Below are positions 46,386 through 58,900 of a DNA stretch of 64,000 nt, piece after piece. The stretch spans positions 10,162,426 through 10,226,425 of the forward strand of contig OZ026603.1 in the NCBI GenBank assembly GCA_964020085.1, written 5' to 3'. The notes beneath the pieces were generated by a model that had not been told where the DNA came from, made no database searches, and saw only the letters and a program-made list of their open reading frames with translations. Numbering within the stretch: position 1 is the stretch's first letter; each line of letters begins with the position of its first letter. Made by a program: the position numbers and the translations under genes. This stretch comes from Micromussa lordhowensis. Taxonomy: Eukaryota > Cnidaria > Anthozoa > Scleractinia > Lobophylliidae.

Positions 46386-46832
46386 TCGGCTCCACTGCAA
46401 GATGACAAAGGCAGACTGTAAATTTGCTTATATATAAGCCAGCTTTGGAAGTTTTGAGTCAGCTTTAGAGGAGAAGTTGGATTTTGCGCATGCTTGTTTT
46501 TGCTGGTAGTAAAATCAAGGTGAATGAACTAACTGATGGGACTGTGGGGGACGACGGGTCCTGGGACGAGAAACTTGCAAAGCGGTCAGTTTATGTTTTA
46601 ATTAGCAGCCTTTTCATGAGGATGCTTTGCAAAAGTTCAGGCGAATAGGTGTGCGAATGTGGTTCAAGGTCGACAAATACACCAATCACGTTTGATCTTT
46701 GATCTTTTCTTTTTTAAACCCCCTCACCCACCCCTCCCTTGTTAAGATCCTGAAATGTTCGAAATTCCTTTTGCTTTATAGATCTTGAGCTTCTTAAACC
46801 TGTTTATAAAACAAAGTCGACTGCTTGGTTAA

Positions 46833-47696
46833 TCAAGGGCTGCGTTTCTTTGAAGAGTTGAGTTTTTCGCGACTATTCTCTAAGGCATCGAGGGCGCTTA
46901 TGGCTTCACGCTCGCGGGCACGGACCTCCGCAATCATTTCATCGGCTGTCTGGGAGACTTCAAGTTTAGCGGCGGCGAAATTGGCTTTGATCTCGGCAGC
47001 TTGCTCCTCAAGCTGACGTATCATATCTAGATAAGCTTTTCTCTTTTCTTTCAGCAACTCGACTCCAGCCACGATTTTGGCTCTCTCCTTGTCAGCTACC
47101 TTTTCAAGCAAATCTACATGATGATTCTTGTGATTCATGTTTATGCAAATTCGACAAATACAACGTTTGCATTCAAGGCAGTAAAAATGCGCCACTTCTT
47201 CCTCGTGATTCCGCTCAGAGCAAAAGGAATTCCGCCTTATAAAAGCACTATAGTCTTCTTCTCCAAACTGTTTCAATGACGTGACTTGGTGTCCTTCGAA
47301 CGCAACACTTCTGAGTCGCTCGTGTGCGTTTAAACAAACAGGGCACATAAATTTTACACAATCGAAACAATAGCTGATCTTAGCGCTCGTTTTCTTGCAA
47401 TTGCCACAGACGACTTCACTTTCATCGCCGTTTTGTAGAACAGCGTAAAGATTCAACAAATTGTTGTGGAGACCGCTTGTCGGCAAATGATCAAAACGAT
47501 TTGCTTCAGGGACGGCAATTTCGCATTCGCACTCGGGGCAGTGAAACTTTCCTTGTCTTTGGCTGGCTGCTGCGTGTTTCTCCAAGCATCCACAGCAGAA
47601 CGTATGAAGACACTCTATGAGCTTCGGGTTGGTGAATGTGCCCTTACAAATCGGGCAAGTGGTGCGTTCTTTTAGGTCTGTCAAGAAAGGCGCCAT
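46833..47696 (-). CDS. RING / B-box / coiled-coil (TRIM-type) protein, single exon
   Basis: 287 aa from the ATG at 47696, which opens MAPFLTDLKERTTCPIC directly before the RING; an in-frame ATG 48 bp upstream adds no domain. The RING finger (CPIC, CLHTFCCGC, CPEC; residues 14-60) predicts E3 ubiquitin-ligase activity. Then a B-box1 (CGNCKKTSAKISYCFDC..C..C, about 97-140), a B-box2 (CSERNHEEEVAHFYCLECKRCIC.., about 155-195) and a charged coiled coil (200-280). The frame stops right after the coiled coil; no NHL, filamin or PRY/SPRY domain follows and none was seen in the 600 bp downstream. Layout matches the TRIM2/3/45/56/71-like RBCC module. Absence of introns suggests a retrocopy or a member of a lineage-specific expansion. 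Function in the cell unknown. Confidence 0.85.
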   Translation of the reverse strand: MAPFLTDLKERTTCPICKGTFTNPKLIECLHTFCCGCLEKHAAASQRQGKFHCPECECEIAVPEANRFDHLPTSGLHNNLLNLYAVLQNGDESEVVCGNCKKTSAKISYCFDCVKFMCPVCLNAHERLRSVAFEGHQVTSLKQFGEEDYSAFIRRNSFCSERNHEEEVAHFYCLECKRCICRICINMNHKNHHVDLLEKVADKERAKIVAGVELLKEKRKAYLDMIRQLEEQAAEIKANFAAAKLEVSQTADEMIAEVRAREREAISALDALENSREKLNSSKKRSP

Positions 47697-50353
47697 CGAA
47701 AACTTGCAGATTATAAAACGATATTGAAAATCGACCAAGCACATCTGTTGTTGTGTCGTATTTGCGATTCCGAGAAATTATATCCTGAGCGATAAATCTT
47801 ATGATAATGGACTTATTTTTAGCAACCAACCAGGCAATTCGACCCTGTGACCCCTAGGTAGGTGTGCATGTCATAGTATTTCGATTTTTTTTCCTTAATT
47901 ATGCACAAAGCATCCATCAAACCTACGTTTTATAAGTCTCTGCTTTCATAAGATTCAGACCTAAAGTTACAAATGTATTTTCTCACGTCACGGAATGCAC
48001 GGTTCTTTGTAGTGTTATTGGGATGTTCGGTATTCGCAGTTAGCGTTGCTTTCGTGATTTGATAGAGCGCGTGACTATTCGTGTTTTGTTTTGGTATATA
48101 TAGGCATTCTTTGCGGTTCAAGGTCACTCGACGGCATCTCTCGTTATATTTCTGTCAATTTTCTTTTATTTTTGCTGTTAATTTAAACACACAACTGAAT
48201 CAGTTTAATTATAAAAAGGTAGAGATATTTAGAAATCAATGTACTTTTTCAAGATGTTGTGATGTAATTTCTATGTGCGGTTATTTTGTAGTTAAATTGG
48301 TTATCCTGTAAATGGTTATACTTTTGACATTGCCCATGTAGTCTAGCTATTATTAAACGAGATGCCTTCTCCTGATTCTTGTCTGCGTCTGATGATATTT
48401 AGTATGAAAATGATTTGTTCAGAGTGATTAGAAAACAACTGAAGTTAAGGAGAACAGAGTTTCCGCGCTGATTTTAATCTTTTCTTTCTGAAAACAACAT
48501 GCATTTAGGACTTTGATGCCTTAAAATTTTTAGAGAACATTTTAATAGGTCTATTATTTGGTCACGTGACTTGACGTTTCTATGGCAACCATATTTCAAA
48601 CTGCTTTTGACCCAAATATTTGATGTTGTGGTAGTCCCTCTTTCGCTTAGTCGGTCGCGCGTGAAGACCTCGTTCCAACGACGAGGGAGGCAGAGGAGAG
48701 AAAGCCTGGGAACGAAAAGGGACTTACTGGGGTATGGCGAGCATGTGAGCAGTGCATTTATTTTTGCGAGCACGAGCAGTGATCAAATTTGTCTTGCCAG
48801 CAGCGAGCACTTTAGAAAACACAGATGGCGAGCAGTGAGCACTTTGTAACTTTTCCGCTAGCCGGAATCTCTCTTTGACTGAGGAAATGCGGGTTTTGTG
48901 CCGTAATCTGGCTCACACTTCCACATGATAGGACAATGGGCGCAATCATGGGTCAACCAATCCCAGCAGCTTACAGCCAATAATGACTTGTTTGATGCTA
49001 AATTGCGTCACATAGGAGATCTAAATCTTTCTAAGCCGACGTGTGAACACACCACGAGAAGAAGCTAAAAGCTGTACCAGACTTTGAAGTGTTGTGACAT
49101 GGTTACATAGTTCTTAGGAAATGTAAACAACGCAGCATTTAATCTAACAAGCATTTCGAATTTCGGTTTCGATGATTTGCAAACTGGCCGTTTTGCCGCT
49201 GATCGATTGACTGAAAAAGATTCAACGCAATGAAGCTTCATTTGGAGGCCTCTAGGAGGATCTAACCAATTGAAGCCATATAGATCTGACAAGCTCTGAA
49301 GTTCGAATAATATCCCTCGTGTCTTCATGTCTCAAGATTCATGTCTCAAGATTACTTTCTACCTTTGCGAGTGCCAGTTTCACTGACACGTCAGCAAAAC
49401 GAGTTAGCATGTTCCCAGAAACATTCATAGCGCGTGCATGTCTCTCCAATGTTTCCCAGTTTTGCCATACGGGCATCGAGCACAGTTTAACGAAAATCCG
49501 AGCATGCAAGAAGTTCAAAAATTTTGCGAGCACGAGCAAGCGAGCACTCGTCTAATTTTTGCGATCAATTCGAGCAAATGCCAAATTTTGCGAGCACTTT
49601 TAAATTGCACGTGACCTGGTGACTATTGGATACCCCTCATTCTACTGACTTGACAATTTTGTTTGTTTGCTTGTTTTTCAAAGGAAAGGAATCGATCCCG
49701 GGGAATCGATCTGGCTTTCTTTCTGGTTTAACTCGACGTAATTTACTGAAATACCTGTTGTTCCAAGAGGGGAGAGCTTTCAATAATAAAAGTTTGAGGG
49801 AGTCTGATCTATTTTTCACTGCTGTCGGAGGATCAGCTACAAAGTCGTACAATCAGGTCGCAAGGTAGTGTCCTTTTGGGAATTTTGGAAGTTGCTGGCA
49901 CTCGTAAAATCTTATGGCCTTTTTGTGTTAGGTGGGGAGGGGTGGATGGAGGATTGCTACAAATTAGTAAGGAAACAATCAATGCTGGTAACATTTTCTC
50001 TGAGAAATAAATTTAACTTTGAGGAATGCAGAACTTGGGACATATTTTCCCCAACATTTCGGTTGGCAAACCAAGTAAACCAAGCTTTCTAAATCTACGA
50101 CTCTTCCTTAGGAGTTTACTCCTGGTTCCCTCTCCGTCCTTAGTCGTTTAAACGTTGATCCCGTCCCGTATCGTCCCGTGAGAATGGCAGAGGAAGACTA
50201 GAACCAAGAATTATATAACATGCGTGCGCACACGTTTGTGAGAGTAACGCAAGGCGAAGTAAAGAGAAAAAATGGCGGCGGTAATTTGAAGGTCGTTTAT
50301 TTACGATGTTTTAGCAACGAATTATTTCTTGAAAACGTGGCGATCGTCTAGTA
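47697..50353. other. Intergenic between TRIM-type gene and PAN3
   Basis: No gene supported. GCGAGCACGAGCA-type words recur at 48765-48845 and 49520-49605, suggesting relics of one repeat. The stretch just before 50354 should hold the PAN3 promoter and 5' UTR; no TATA box was recognised. Confidence 0.45.
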
Positions 50354-53300
50354 ATGAATCATTCTAACTCGGCGACAGGTTACAGACCTTCGAGGCCCAT
50401 GTTATGTCGGTATTACAATGCGAATGGATACTGTTTTTATGGCGATCAATGCCAGTTTGTTCACGCGAAGCCTTCTTCCAACGACAGCCGAGCGGGTTAG
50501 TATTTACGGTATATAAACAACGATCGAAAATTATTGCATTTTTCTCTGTACACATATTAGTACCCAATTCTAATGCACGTATATTTTTACGTTAATTCGA
50601 AATGTTATTGGGTGAATTTTAAATCATTTTGGGTCAACCGTAGATTTCAAGTTTGGAGTTACTGTCATTTCAATAACAAAACCAATATTGGGTAGAGTTC
50701 GGTTTTGCAGATTCAAAACTGAAGAGAATTCGCTCCTTTCAAGATGTCTATTAAAAACCAATAAAACAGACAGACAGGCAGTCGTGAGATATTTAAACAA
50801 GAATTGTAATAACATACAGGTCTGCAAGGAATTTATCAACCGTTTATCACAGTATTTGCAGCTGGTTATTTAGGAAAAGAGCCAAAAATTCAAATGTTAT
50901 TGGCTGACGAGAGACGTTCATAACGAGATGCTATATTTATATGATGCTGACTAGCCCAAGACAGTACATGTATGTACAACTGCAGTGTACTAATAATCTA
51001 TTTTTTATGCGATACAGTCTGAAAATTTTGCAAAAAATTATCTCCAATTAAACGATGTACCAACACATTTTCGACATGATTACATATTAACTTTATTCAT
51101 ATTCTGTCGAGCAATTTTAAGCCTGTGTATGGATACCTGACGTTGTTGATTTTATTTGAGTTTTTTTTATCTGTTAATTTTATAACAAGATTGTCACTCG
51201 AACATATCAATAATTACATGTATGTTGTGTGATAACCTTATTGACAATAATAATTTCTGTATTTAATTTTTCTGGGTCTGGCATATGCAATACTGACAAA
51301 AATGGTCTATACTTTCGCTGAAAACAATAATTTGTAAACCATCGCTACACTGGATAAGATTGTTACTTGATCAATAGTATTCAAAATACCCTTACAGAGG
51401 CTTGGTGTTAATAGATTTTGAAAAAACATTGGGTGGTTGTGGTTGGATGCAATGAAAAACTCCATATGGGACTTGCATGTATGTTTAAGTCATAAAATTT
51501 TCAAGCATCCTGCAGTAAAGAGCTGTGATTTCAGTTATTTTGACAATACAACTAATATTTTAGATGAGAAAATTAAAATAAAATGTTTAACTCACAGAGA
51601 CAGGACTTAAGGCAGTCCAGTAAAAGCCATCTGGTCCCACTCACATCAGCAATTTATTTAGCAATTTATAATTCTGGTATTCACCATCTGAAGACATTTT
51701 CACAACTTTCCGTTAAAATAAGTCTTAATATTTAATGGATTATATGTATGTTATAAACTTACAATGTATCTTATAATAATTATTATTTTTCTTTCTCATA
51801 GTTGGAGATAAGAGTTTCAATATTGGGGCTCCAAACAATGTGAACTCGTTTCACAGGAGCTCATCCACACCAGTGTTCCCCTCACCTGCCAATGGTCCAC
51901 CTATCAATAATGGTCCTCATATCAATAATGGCCCACCTATCAATAATGGCCCTCTTGGGTCTAAAGGGCTAAGAGGTGGAGGCTTCAAGAGTAACACCAC
52001 TGTTTCTGATAACTATGTCAGTAACATGGCACAGATATCAATATCCACAAATAAGGTATGTGCAGTGCGGCTCTGCGTTATGAAGAATAGTTGATCCTTC
52101 AGATCCGCTCATCCCCCCACCATCTCTCTTTATAAGTAGCCTTACTAACAATCCCTTCTTCCACTCCCTTGATTCTTTAAGTCTTTTAACTGAGTGAGGA
52201 ACTGCTATTGTGTTATGTGATAATTTTAAGGTCGTTGAATTTGTTTTCCAATCATCCCAATCAGAAGGTTTTGACTAAATGGAAGTCTTACAGTATACCA
52301 TGGCAGGATTTTCAATAAGAGCCAGACACTAGGCAAATTGACCGGCTGTGATGATGATTTTGCCTGCCTGGTTTGATTATCTAGAATAAAGTTTTTCTTA
52401 TGAAGAAGTTCGTTTAAAAACTTTTGCCCGCTTGTGAAACCAGTTGCCCTCTTACTGAAAACGTTAATGAAACCCCTGCCATGTGATACTCAACATGATA
52501 ACTAACTATTGGATGAACAAAAATCAGATATTTATTTCTACTGATTTTCAGTGTACATAGCATTTGGCAAGAACTCTTGTTAGGTATTAATTAAGTGAAA
52601 AGAAATTGTTGTTACTGCTTTGACTGACAAGTGAAGCACTTAATCACTAGTTTGATAAAGATTCATAAAATCCACTGGGTAGCAAATTCAAAATGCAACA
52701 TTGCGTAATGTTTCAAACCTTAACTCTTTGTCAATGTAAAGTATTTGGCCTGAGTTTTCTTCAGATGTGTATTACTATGTTTAAGGATTCCTTTGTTTCT
52801 TTGTTTTACAGATGCCCCCAGGATCTCTTGGTGGACATCCATCCCCTCTCTCACCTTCAAAGAAGGCATTTGCGTCGTCTTTAGCTCCAGGTGGGCCCGT
52901 TTCTCCTCTTCATTCTCCTAACAAGCCATCTGTTGGATCTCCGAAACCACAACACAACCCAGTCACGTCACAAGCATTTGAATTTCTTCCATCAGCCACA
53001 GTGAGTGATTTATTTGTCTGAAGTGTTTTAAAAGTAATTTCAACTTTTCCTCAGAGGTTTCATTAATGGCCAGGCACCGGGTGAGGACAATTTTGTCTGC
53101 CTGGTTCAACCATCTGAAGGAAAGTCTTTAATCTTACAGTATAACGAAGTTCAGTTTAAAACATTTTGCCCTCCTCTGAAAACTTAATGAAAACCATTTT
53201 TCTTCGCAATTTATGTTTAATTTAATCATGTTGTACTATTTTTAAATGGGATTTCTGGTCAATTGATGCACAATTCAGAGCTATATAAAATTCATCCTGT

Positions 53301-55910
53301 CATTCAAAAATGTCTGCTTAGGTCTCTTAGCTTGAAGAAGCATTTTACATGATTTACAGGGCAGACTTACATGTAAGACAAGTCATACAATTACAGACTG
53401 AACTCATGTCTACTCCATGTTTTGTACTACCTTTACAAATGTTTACCTTCACCTGGAGTCTGTAAATACATGGATGCAACAATTGTTGCCCATGGAGTCG
53501 TGTATAATAAATTATACATACATGTACATGTATGTTGCCATTGCTGTAGTAGGTATGAGGCACTTGCATTTCATTTCTGTTGTTTCTTTATTGAAGGGAG
53601 AAAGTAAAACACTGCTTAATACCCAGGAAGAGAATTTAACCATCGACATTGACTCAATCATATTTTTTTCTGGCTAAAGCCCTGGGTGCATGCTCCTAAT
53701 TACATCAGTTTCAGTGTTACGTGCATAGGCGGCATCTTTTGACATGCCATCTATTGACATGCTACATGCATGTTACTTTAACTGGCAATTTTTCCAGTTA
53801 TTAGCAGAAAAAAGAACAAATAAATGATAATGGCTGACCTCAAAGAGGATTGTGGTTTTGCATGTTTCCCGATTTACGGGATAATTCAAACGATTTTAGT
53901 GTAGTTGATTGGTTCTCAATAGTGGCTTCCGGTAGAACTGGACTGTTTTTATATTTGCTAGCTGTTGGCTAGGTGTAAACATTCAAAACAGTTTTTTATT
54001 CCTCCCAGAATGACTTCTTGTTACTCCTAACCTTAGTTTGATGTCAAATAAATCCATCTTTCAGCACTAAAATTCAAGTTTGACTGTGAAGAAGGTTCTT
54101 GTGTTTACACTTTTTTTGACGTACAGTGTAGGCCAGGTTACATATTGCATATCAAAAGATGGCATGTTGAAACATGTTGCCTAGGCATGCAATACTGAAA
54201 GCAGGTGTAAAAGGCATTTTGCTAGCTAGTTAAGCACAAGCAAGTGATGAAGTCTTCCTGAGCTTGTATTTATAAATGATTATTACATGTATGTCACCAA
54301 TTATTCACATTGCCTGATATTTTCACATACTTCTCAGAATCAGACTCTGCCCCAGGCCCCAATGCACAGTCAAGCCCAGGTCCCTGCTCCTCAGCAGATG
54401 GAATCTATCGGTGGAACAACATACTTTTACACTCAACAAGCGCAACAACAGCCTGCTGTGGTGAGAATTTAATTAAGTTGAACAGATTGAAAACAAATTG
54501 ATTTGGTGTCCGTTTTATCGACCTTTTATTGCTTCGCATCATATTATTTAGAAACTGTCACAGTACAATGATTTAATAAATAAGTATTTACTATTATCAG
54601 CAGAATCAATAGTTAGACCCTCTTTACACGTACACGAGTCAAGCAATGCAACGCCATGCCAAATAGAGGTTTAAGTTCTTGTTGTAACTGTACTGATTAT
54701 GATGAATCAGAATGTTTTGTTGATCTTGGATACTTGCAATATGTTACAGAAAATACCCATACCCCTCCTGCAGAATGTTTTTTTTTTCAAATCCCCCACC
54801 CCTCCCAGGGCTAAAAAAACCCTTGAATTCTAGCTTCCCTTTAGGACGAGATTAGTATCTCAAATATTGCTTGCCCTATTGTTTGTTCTTTTAATGATTT
54901 AGTTGGCATACAACTTGCCTGATCCCTCTCCCATTAGGCAAGTGAGAATGAAAAGGTACTTGCTCAGAAGGAGAATCTACGTGTCCTGGACGGCACTTTT
55001 TCAGCCATGCCCTCCAGAAATTCTAGTTTAGCTTCATACTTTCCATTAAAATTGGCCTCAAAAATGTTTTGACTGTTAAGACCCCACCCCTGCAATATTT
55101 CCAATGACCTGAAATGGGGTGACAGAAGATATTCTGGTACCACTCAATGTATAAATGCCAACTGTCTTTTGACACTATTCGTTAGCTATATTTTCTTGTT
55201 TTATTTTTTGAGGGAATTTGTCAGATTAATTTCATATTATCTATAAATACCAGACTGAGGTTAAGGCTGTCATCAAGGGCCTTAAAGCTGGGTATGCTTG
55301 ATGCGCCCTTACAGGTGAAGTTGCCTGTTGTTGATACATTCACCCATAAGGCAGCAAGACAATTCAGTTTTATCAATTGAGTTGATAATGTGAATTGGCC
55401 ACCGTAAAGAGATTCGAAAGCTGATGTTTCATTAGCCCTTCATCAGAGCGAAATTGACAAAGGGCTAACGCTTGAAACCTCAGCTTTCAAATCTCTTCAC
55501 AGTGGCCAAATCACATTGTCAACTCAGTTGATAAAACCAACCGACACAGCACCACAGTTTCTTTAGAAACTAATACCCCCTTTATTCATAAAGCTACAAG
55601 TTTGTTACAGGTGTGAAGATCTGGGCTACAGGTGAATCAAAACTTAATGACAGCCCTGAACATCACTTTCAATTTCATGCACTTATGTGTAATGATATAT
55701 AAATTTATTTATTTTCAATAATTTTGTCTCTTTCAGCTGTTTCCTTCATACCAGGCATACATTTCAGAACCCTCTCACCTTGCTCATCTCCACAGCAGTC
55801 AAACACGTAACAATGCATTCTCTATGTCCACTCAGATTCGACAGGTATGAAGAGTGACTCATGGTGTGTTTTTAATAACATTTTTAATATATATTTTATA
55901 GGCGGATTCA

Positions 55911-55942
<32 letters not shown>

Positions 55943-58900
55943 TCCATACGGCTTTGCATACAGAAGGCAACATGTTAGATATGAATTGACTTCAGGCATC
56001 TAAAGAGCTAGTGAAACTTAGTACATGGTGAAATGTTTAGCTCTTTGGGTGTAATCTTCAGGGAGAAATTGTCTTTCACTCAACTTTGAGAGGTAAATGT
56101 GCTTTTTATTGTTCTTGCTCTTTCTTTTCCTAGGAGCTTATCCACCAACATACACTGAGTATGGCACAGCTGGACCCAGATAATCAAAGTAAGGGCTTAG
56201 ACATTCTTAAAAATAGGTAGACTTGCCAGAAGTCTATGTTCACTTAGCCATCTCCCTCAGGCAAAGTGACAGGGCAATCTTTGCACAATGAAGTTGCAAG
56301 CACAAATGACAAAAGTGGTGAAAGGTCAACCTTTCCAACTTGGAAACCGACAGACTAGGGAATTATTATTGGAAAGGACTTTATGAAAGTCTAAAGGCCC
56401 GTTTACATAGGCGATTTTTGTCGCGGCAACTCAATGCAATTTTTGTGGTGCGAAAGTTGCAGCTTCAAAATGGCATGTGTAAACCAGGTGCGATTTTCAG
56501 TGCGATTTGTTGCTGCGATATCCCTGGGGTTTCGAACATGTTTGAAACTTGATGCAACTTCAGCACGACAAAAATTGCATTGAGTTGCCACGACAAAAAT
56601 CGCCTGTGTAAACGGGCCTTAAAAAACAGACTGAAGGGCCTAAGAGGCAAACATTTCCCCCTGTTCCCCAAGTACGTTCTGTTGTAATAAACATAGTTAA
56701 TGGTTTAACCCAGTGGGGGTCAGGGTACCCGGACGATCACAGTTTACTTACTGTTATAATAAAGTTTAATTTAATATAAAGGTACTGCTCTTTCCCCTTC
56801 CCCTCCCCTGTTACACACTGCTGCCCCCATATTCACTTGGCTCTTCTTCACTATTGTTTTGCAGCAGCTCTAATCTCTTGAGTTTCTTATTACATTACAC
56901 TCTCAGAGTTTATCAGCATGACTGAAAGCAATCCAGGCAATTGACTATTCTCAAATCCTTAACATGAGTTATGAGAGTAGGCTTGGAGAGGACTGCTATC
57001 TTGTACATGTTCTGCAAATTAATGTTTAGGAGTTTATTTGTCTCACTTCCTTAGCTGTGCCACAAGAAGTAGATAGCTATCACAGCTTATGTCCGATAGA
57101 AGCACTGGACACTCCAACAGATCAGGTATTTGTAAACACTGCGGCGTAGACTCAAATCTCAAACTGCATGAAGGTGATAAGATTTCTAGTTCACTTTTTA
57201 GATTCACTTTACTTTTGGACTGTCCAGTTTATATTTTATATTAAGTCGCATACGAGCCACATGGCTTATCAGGCCGGAGCTTATCCCGGTTTCTGTAGTT
57301 GGTCAGTTTTTCATGCGTCTGTCCTGTTATTGATTATGAGTTTTCATGATAACATTGTCAAAGTAGAAATATTTACATGTACATTACAGTATTACAGTAT
57401 AAAACTTTTAAATAAAGCCAAAGCTTTAAGTTTCCTTTATGGAGCGAACTTTAGTTGAGACACGCTTTGAGATCATAACGGCTTGATAGAATATGTGTTT
57501 AATTTTTTCTTGTTGGAGTATCTGTAAAACCTTGAGGGTTGCAGTAAAACTATCATTTTCACAGATGTTGTTGCAGTCTAATTAGTGTTTTGGTAGGCGT
57601 GAATTTATTTTAGCTATGTGTCCGCAAAGTGTCCAAAATTTGTCCGAAATGAAATAAAAAGTGTCCGAAAATTAAACGTCCGAAATTTTATCTACAAAAC
57701 TTTTTGCAAGTTATGTATTTTCTTTTTTCGTATCCTTTTAGGCACAAAGGACATTCGGTTATATGACAACTTGTTACAAAGCCACAAATTCTAAAGATAG
57801 TCTTGTCTACGTGCTTCGAAGAATACACGGTAGGTGGACTGAGTCAGTGAAGAAGACGATCAGTCGGTTTGTTTTCTCACCCTTTTTATCTTGTGTTTCA
57901 GCTTTTCGACTTGTCAATGCCAAGTCCATGTTTCTTGTTGATCAGTGGAAAAAAATAAGCCACTCAAACCTCGTCAGTCTTAGAGAGGTTTTCACGACGA
58001 AATCATTTGGAGATAACTGTAAGTGATGTTCTTTTTCTCCCTTAAGGCGGGGGTAAACGTGAAAGCTGTTTTGAGGTTGCTTAACACGGCCTTTCTGCCA
58101 ATATCTCAGTCACGTTTCAAGCGACACTAAATCTCTCTGCTTATCTCATTAACCACTGTTTGGCGGTTTTGTGTAAATTTTTGGGTGATTTTTGGGCATT
58201 TTGGGAAAGAGATATTTTTTTCTCAAAGGATAGGTTAAATTGAGGAAAATATGAAATGTTGAAGATTTGATGGATTTGGAAAATTGAAATTTGAAGTGAA
58301 GAATTAGTAGACGGATACCAAACAGTCCCCTAGCAACCTGGGGCTCTCTGTTGCGGGGGTCAACTGTCTGGTAGTGTTTCCAACCCATCTTAATCCTAAC
58401 AATTTCCTTTTTTATATCACTTCAAATTTCACGCCTATTCATGTTTACCCCCGGCCTTAAAGGTATTTGCTTTTCTTGCCTAGAGAACAAGAATGTGAAT
58501 TGTATTTTATTACAACCATGGCTTTACACCGACTCCAATTGAAAATTCGATGGAAAAAGAGCTAACTAACAATGTGCATGGAGGCTATCTCAAGCTCCGA
58601 CCACACTATACCGGAGAAATTTGAAAACACAGCTTTATTTCTACGTTTAGTTACCGTCCACACTAATCCGTCACGTAAACGCAGCTTTATGAAAGCGTTC
58701 TTCAAACCGGAGGCATTTGAAAGTCCAAAATGACGGGTGATTGTTACGTTTCAAATTTCTCCGGCCTAGTGTGGACGGGCCTTCAAGCATAACTATATCC
58801 CTCGAATTTGATCAACGCTTTCTAATGTGAATGTACTCCGCCTTCTCCGTCCTACAGCACTCGTCTTTGTTTACGACTACCACCCTGGAGCAGAAACGCT

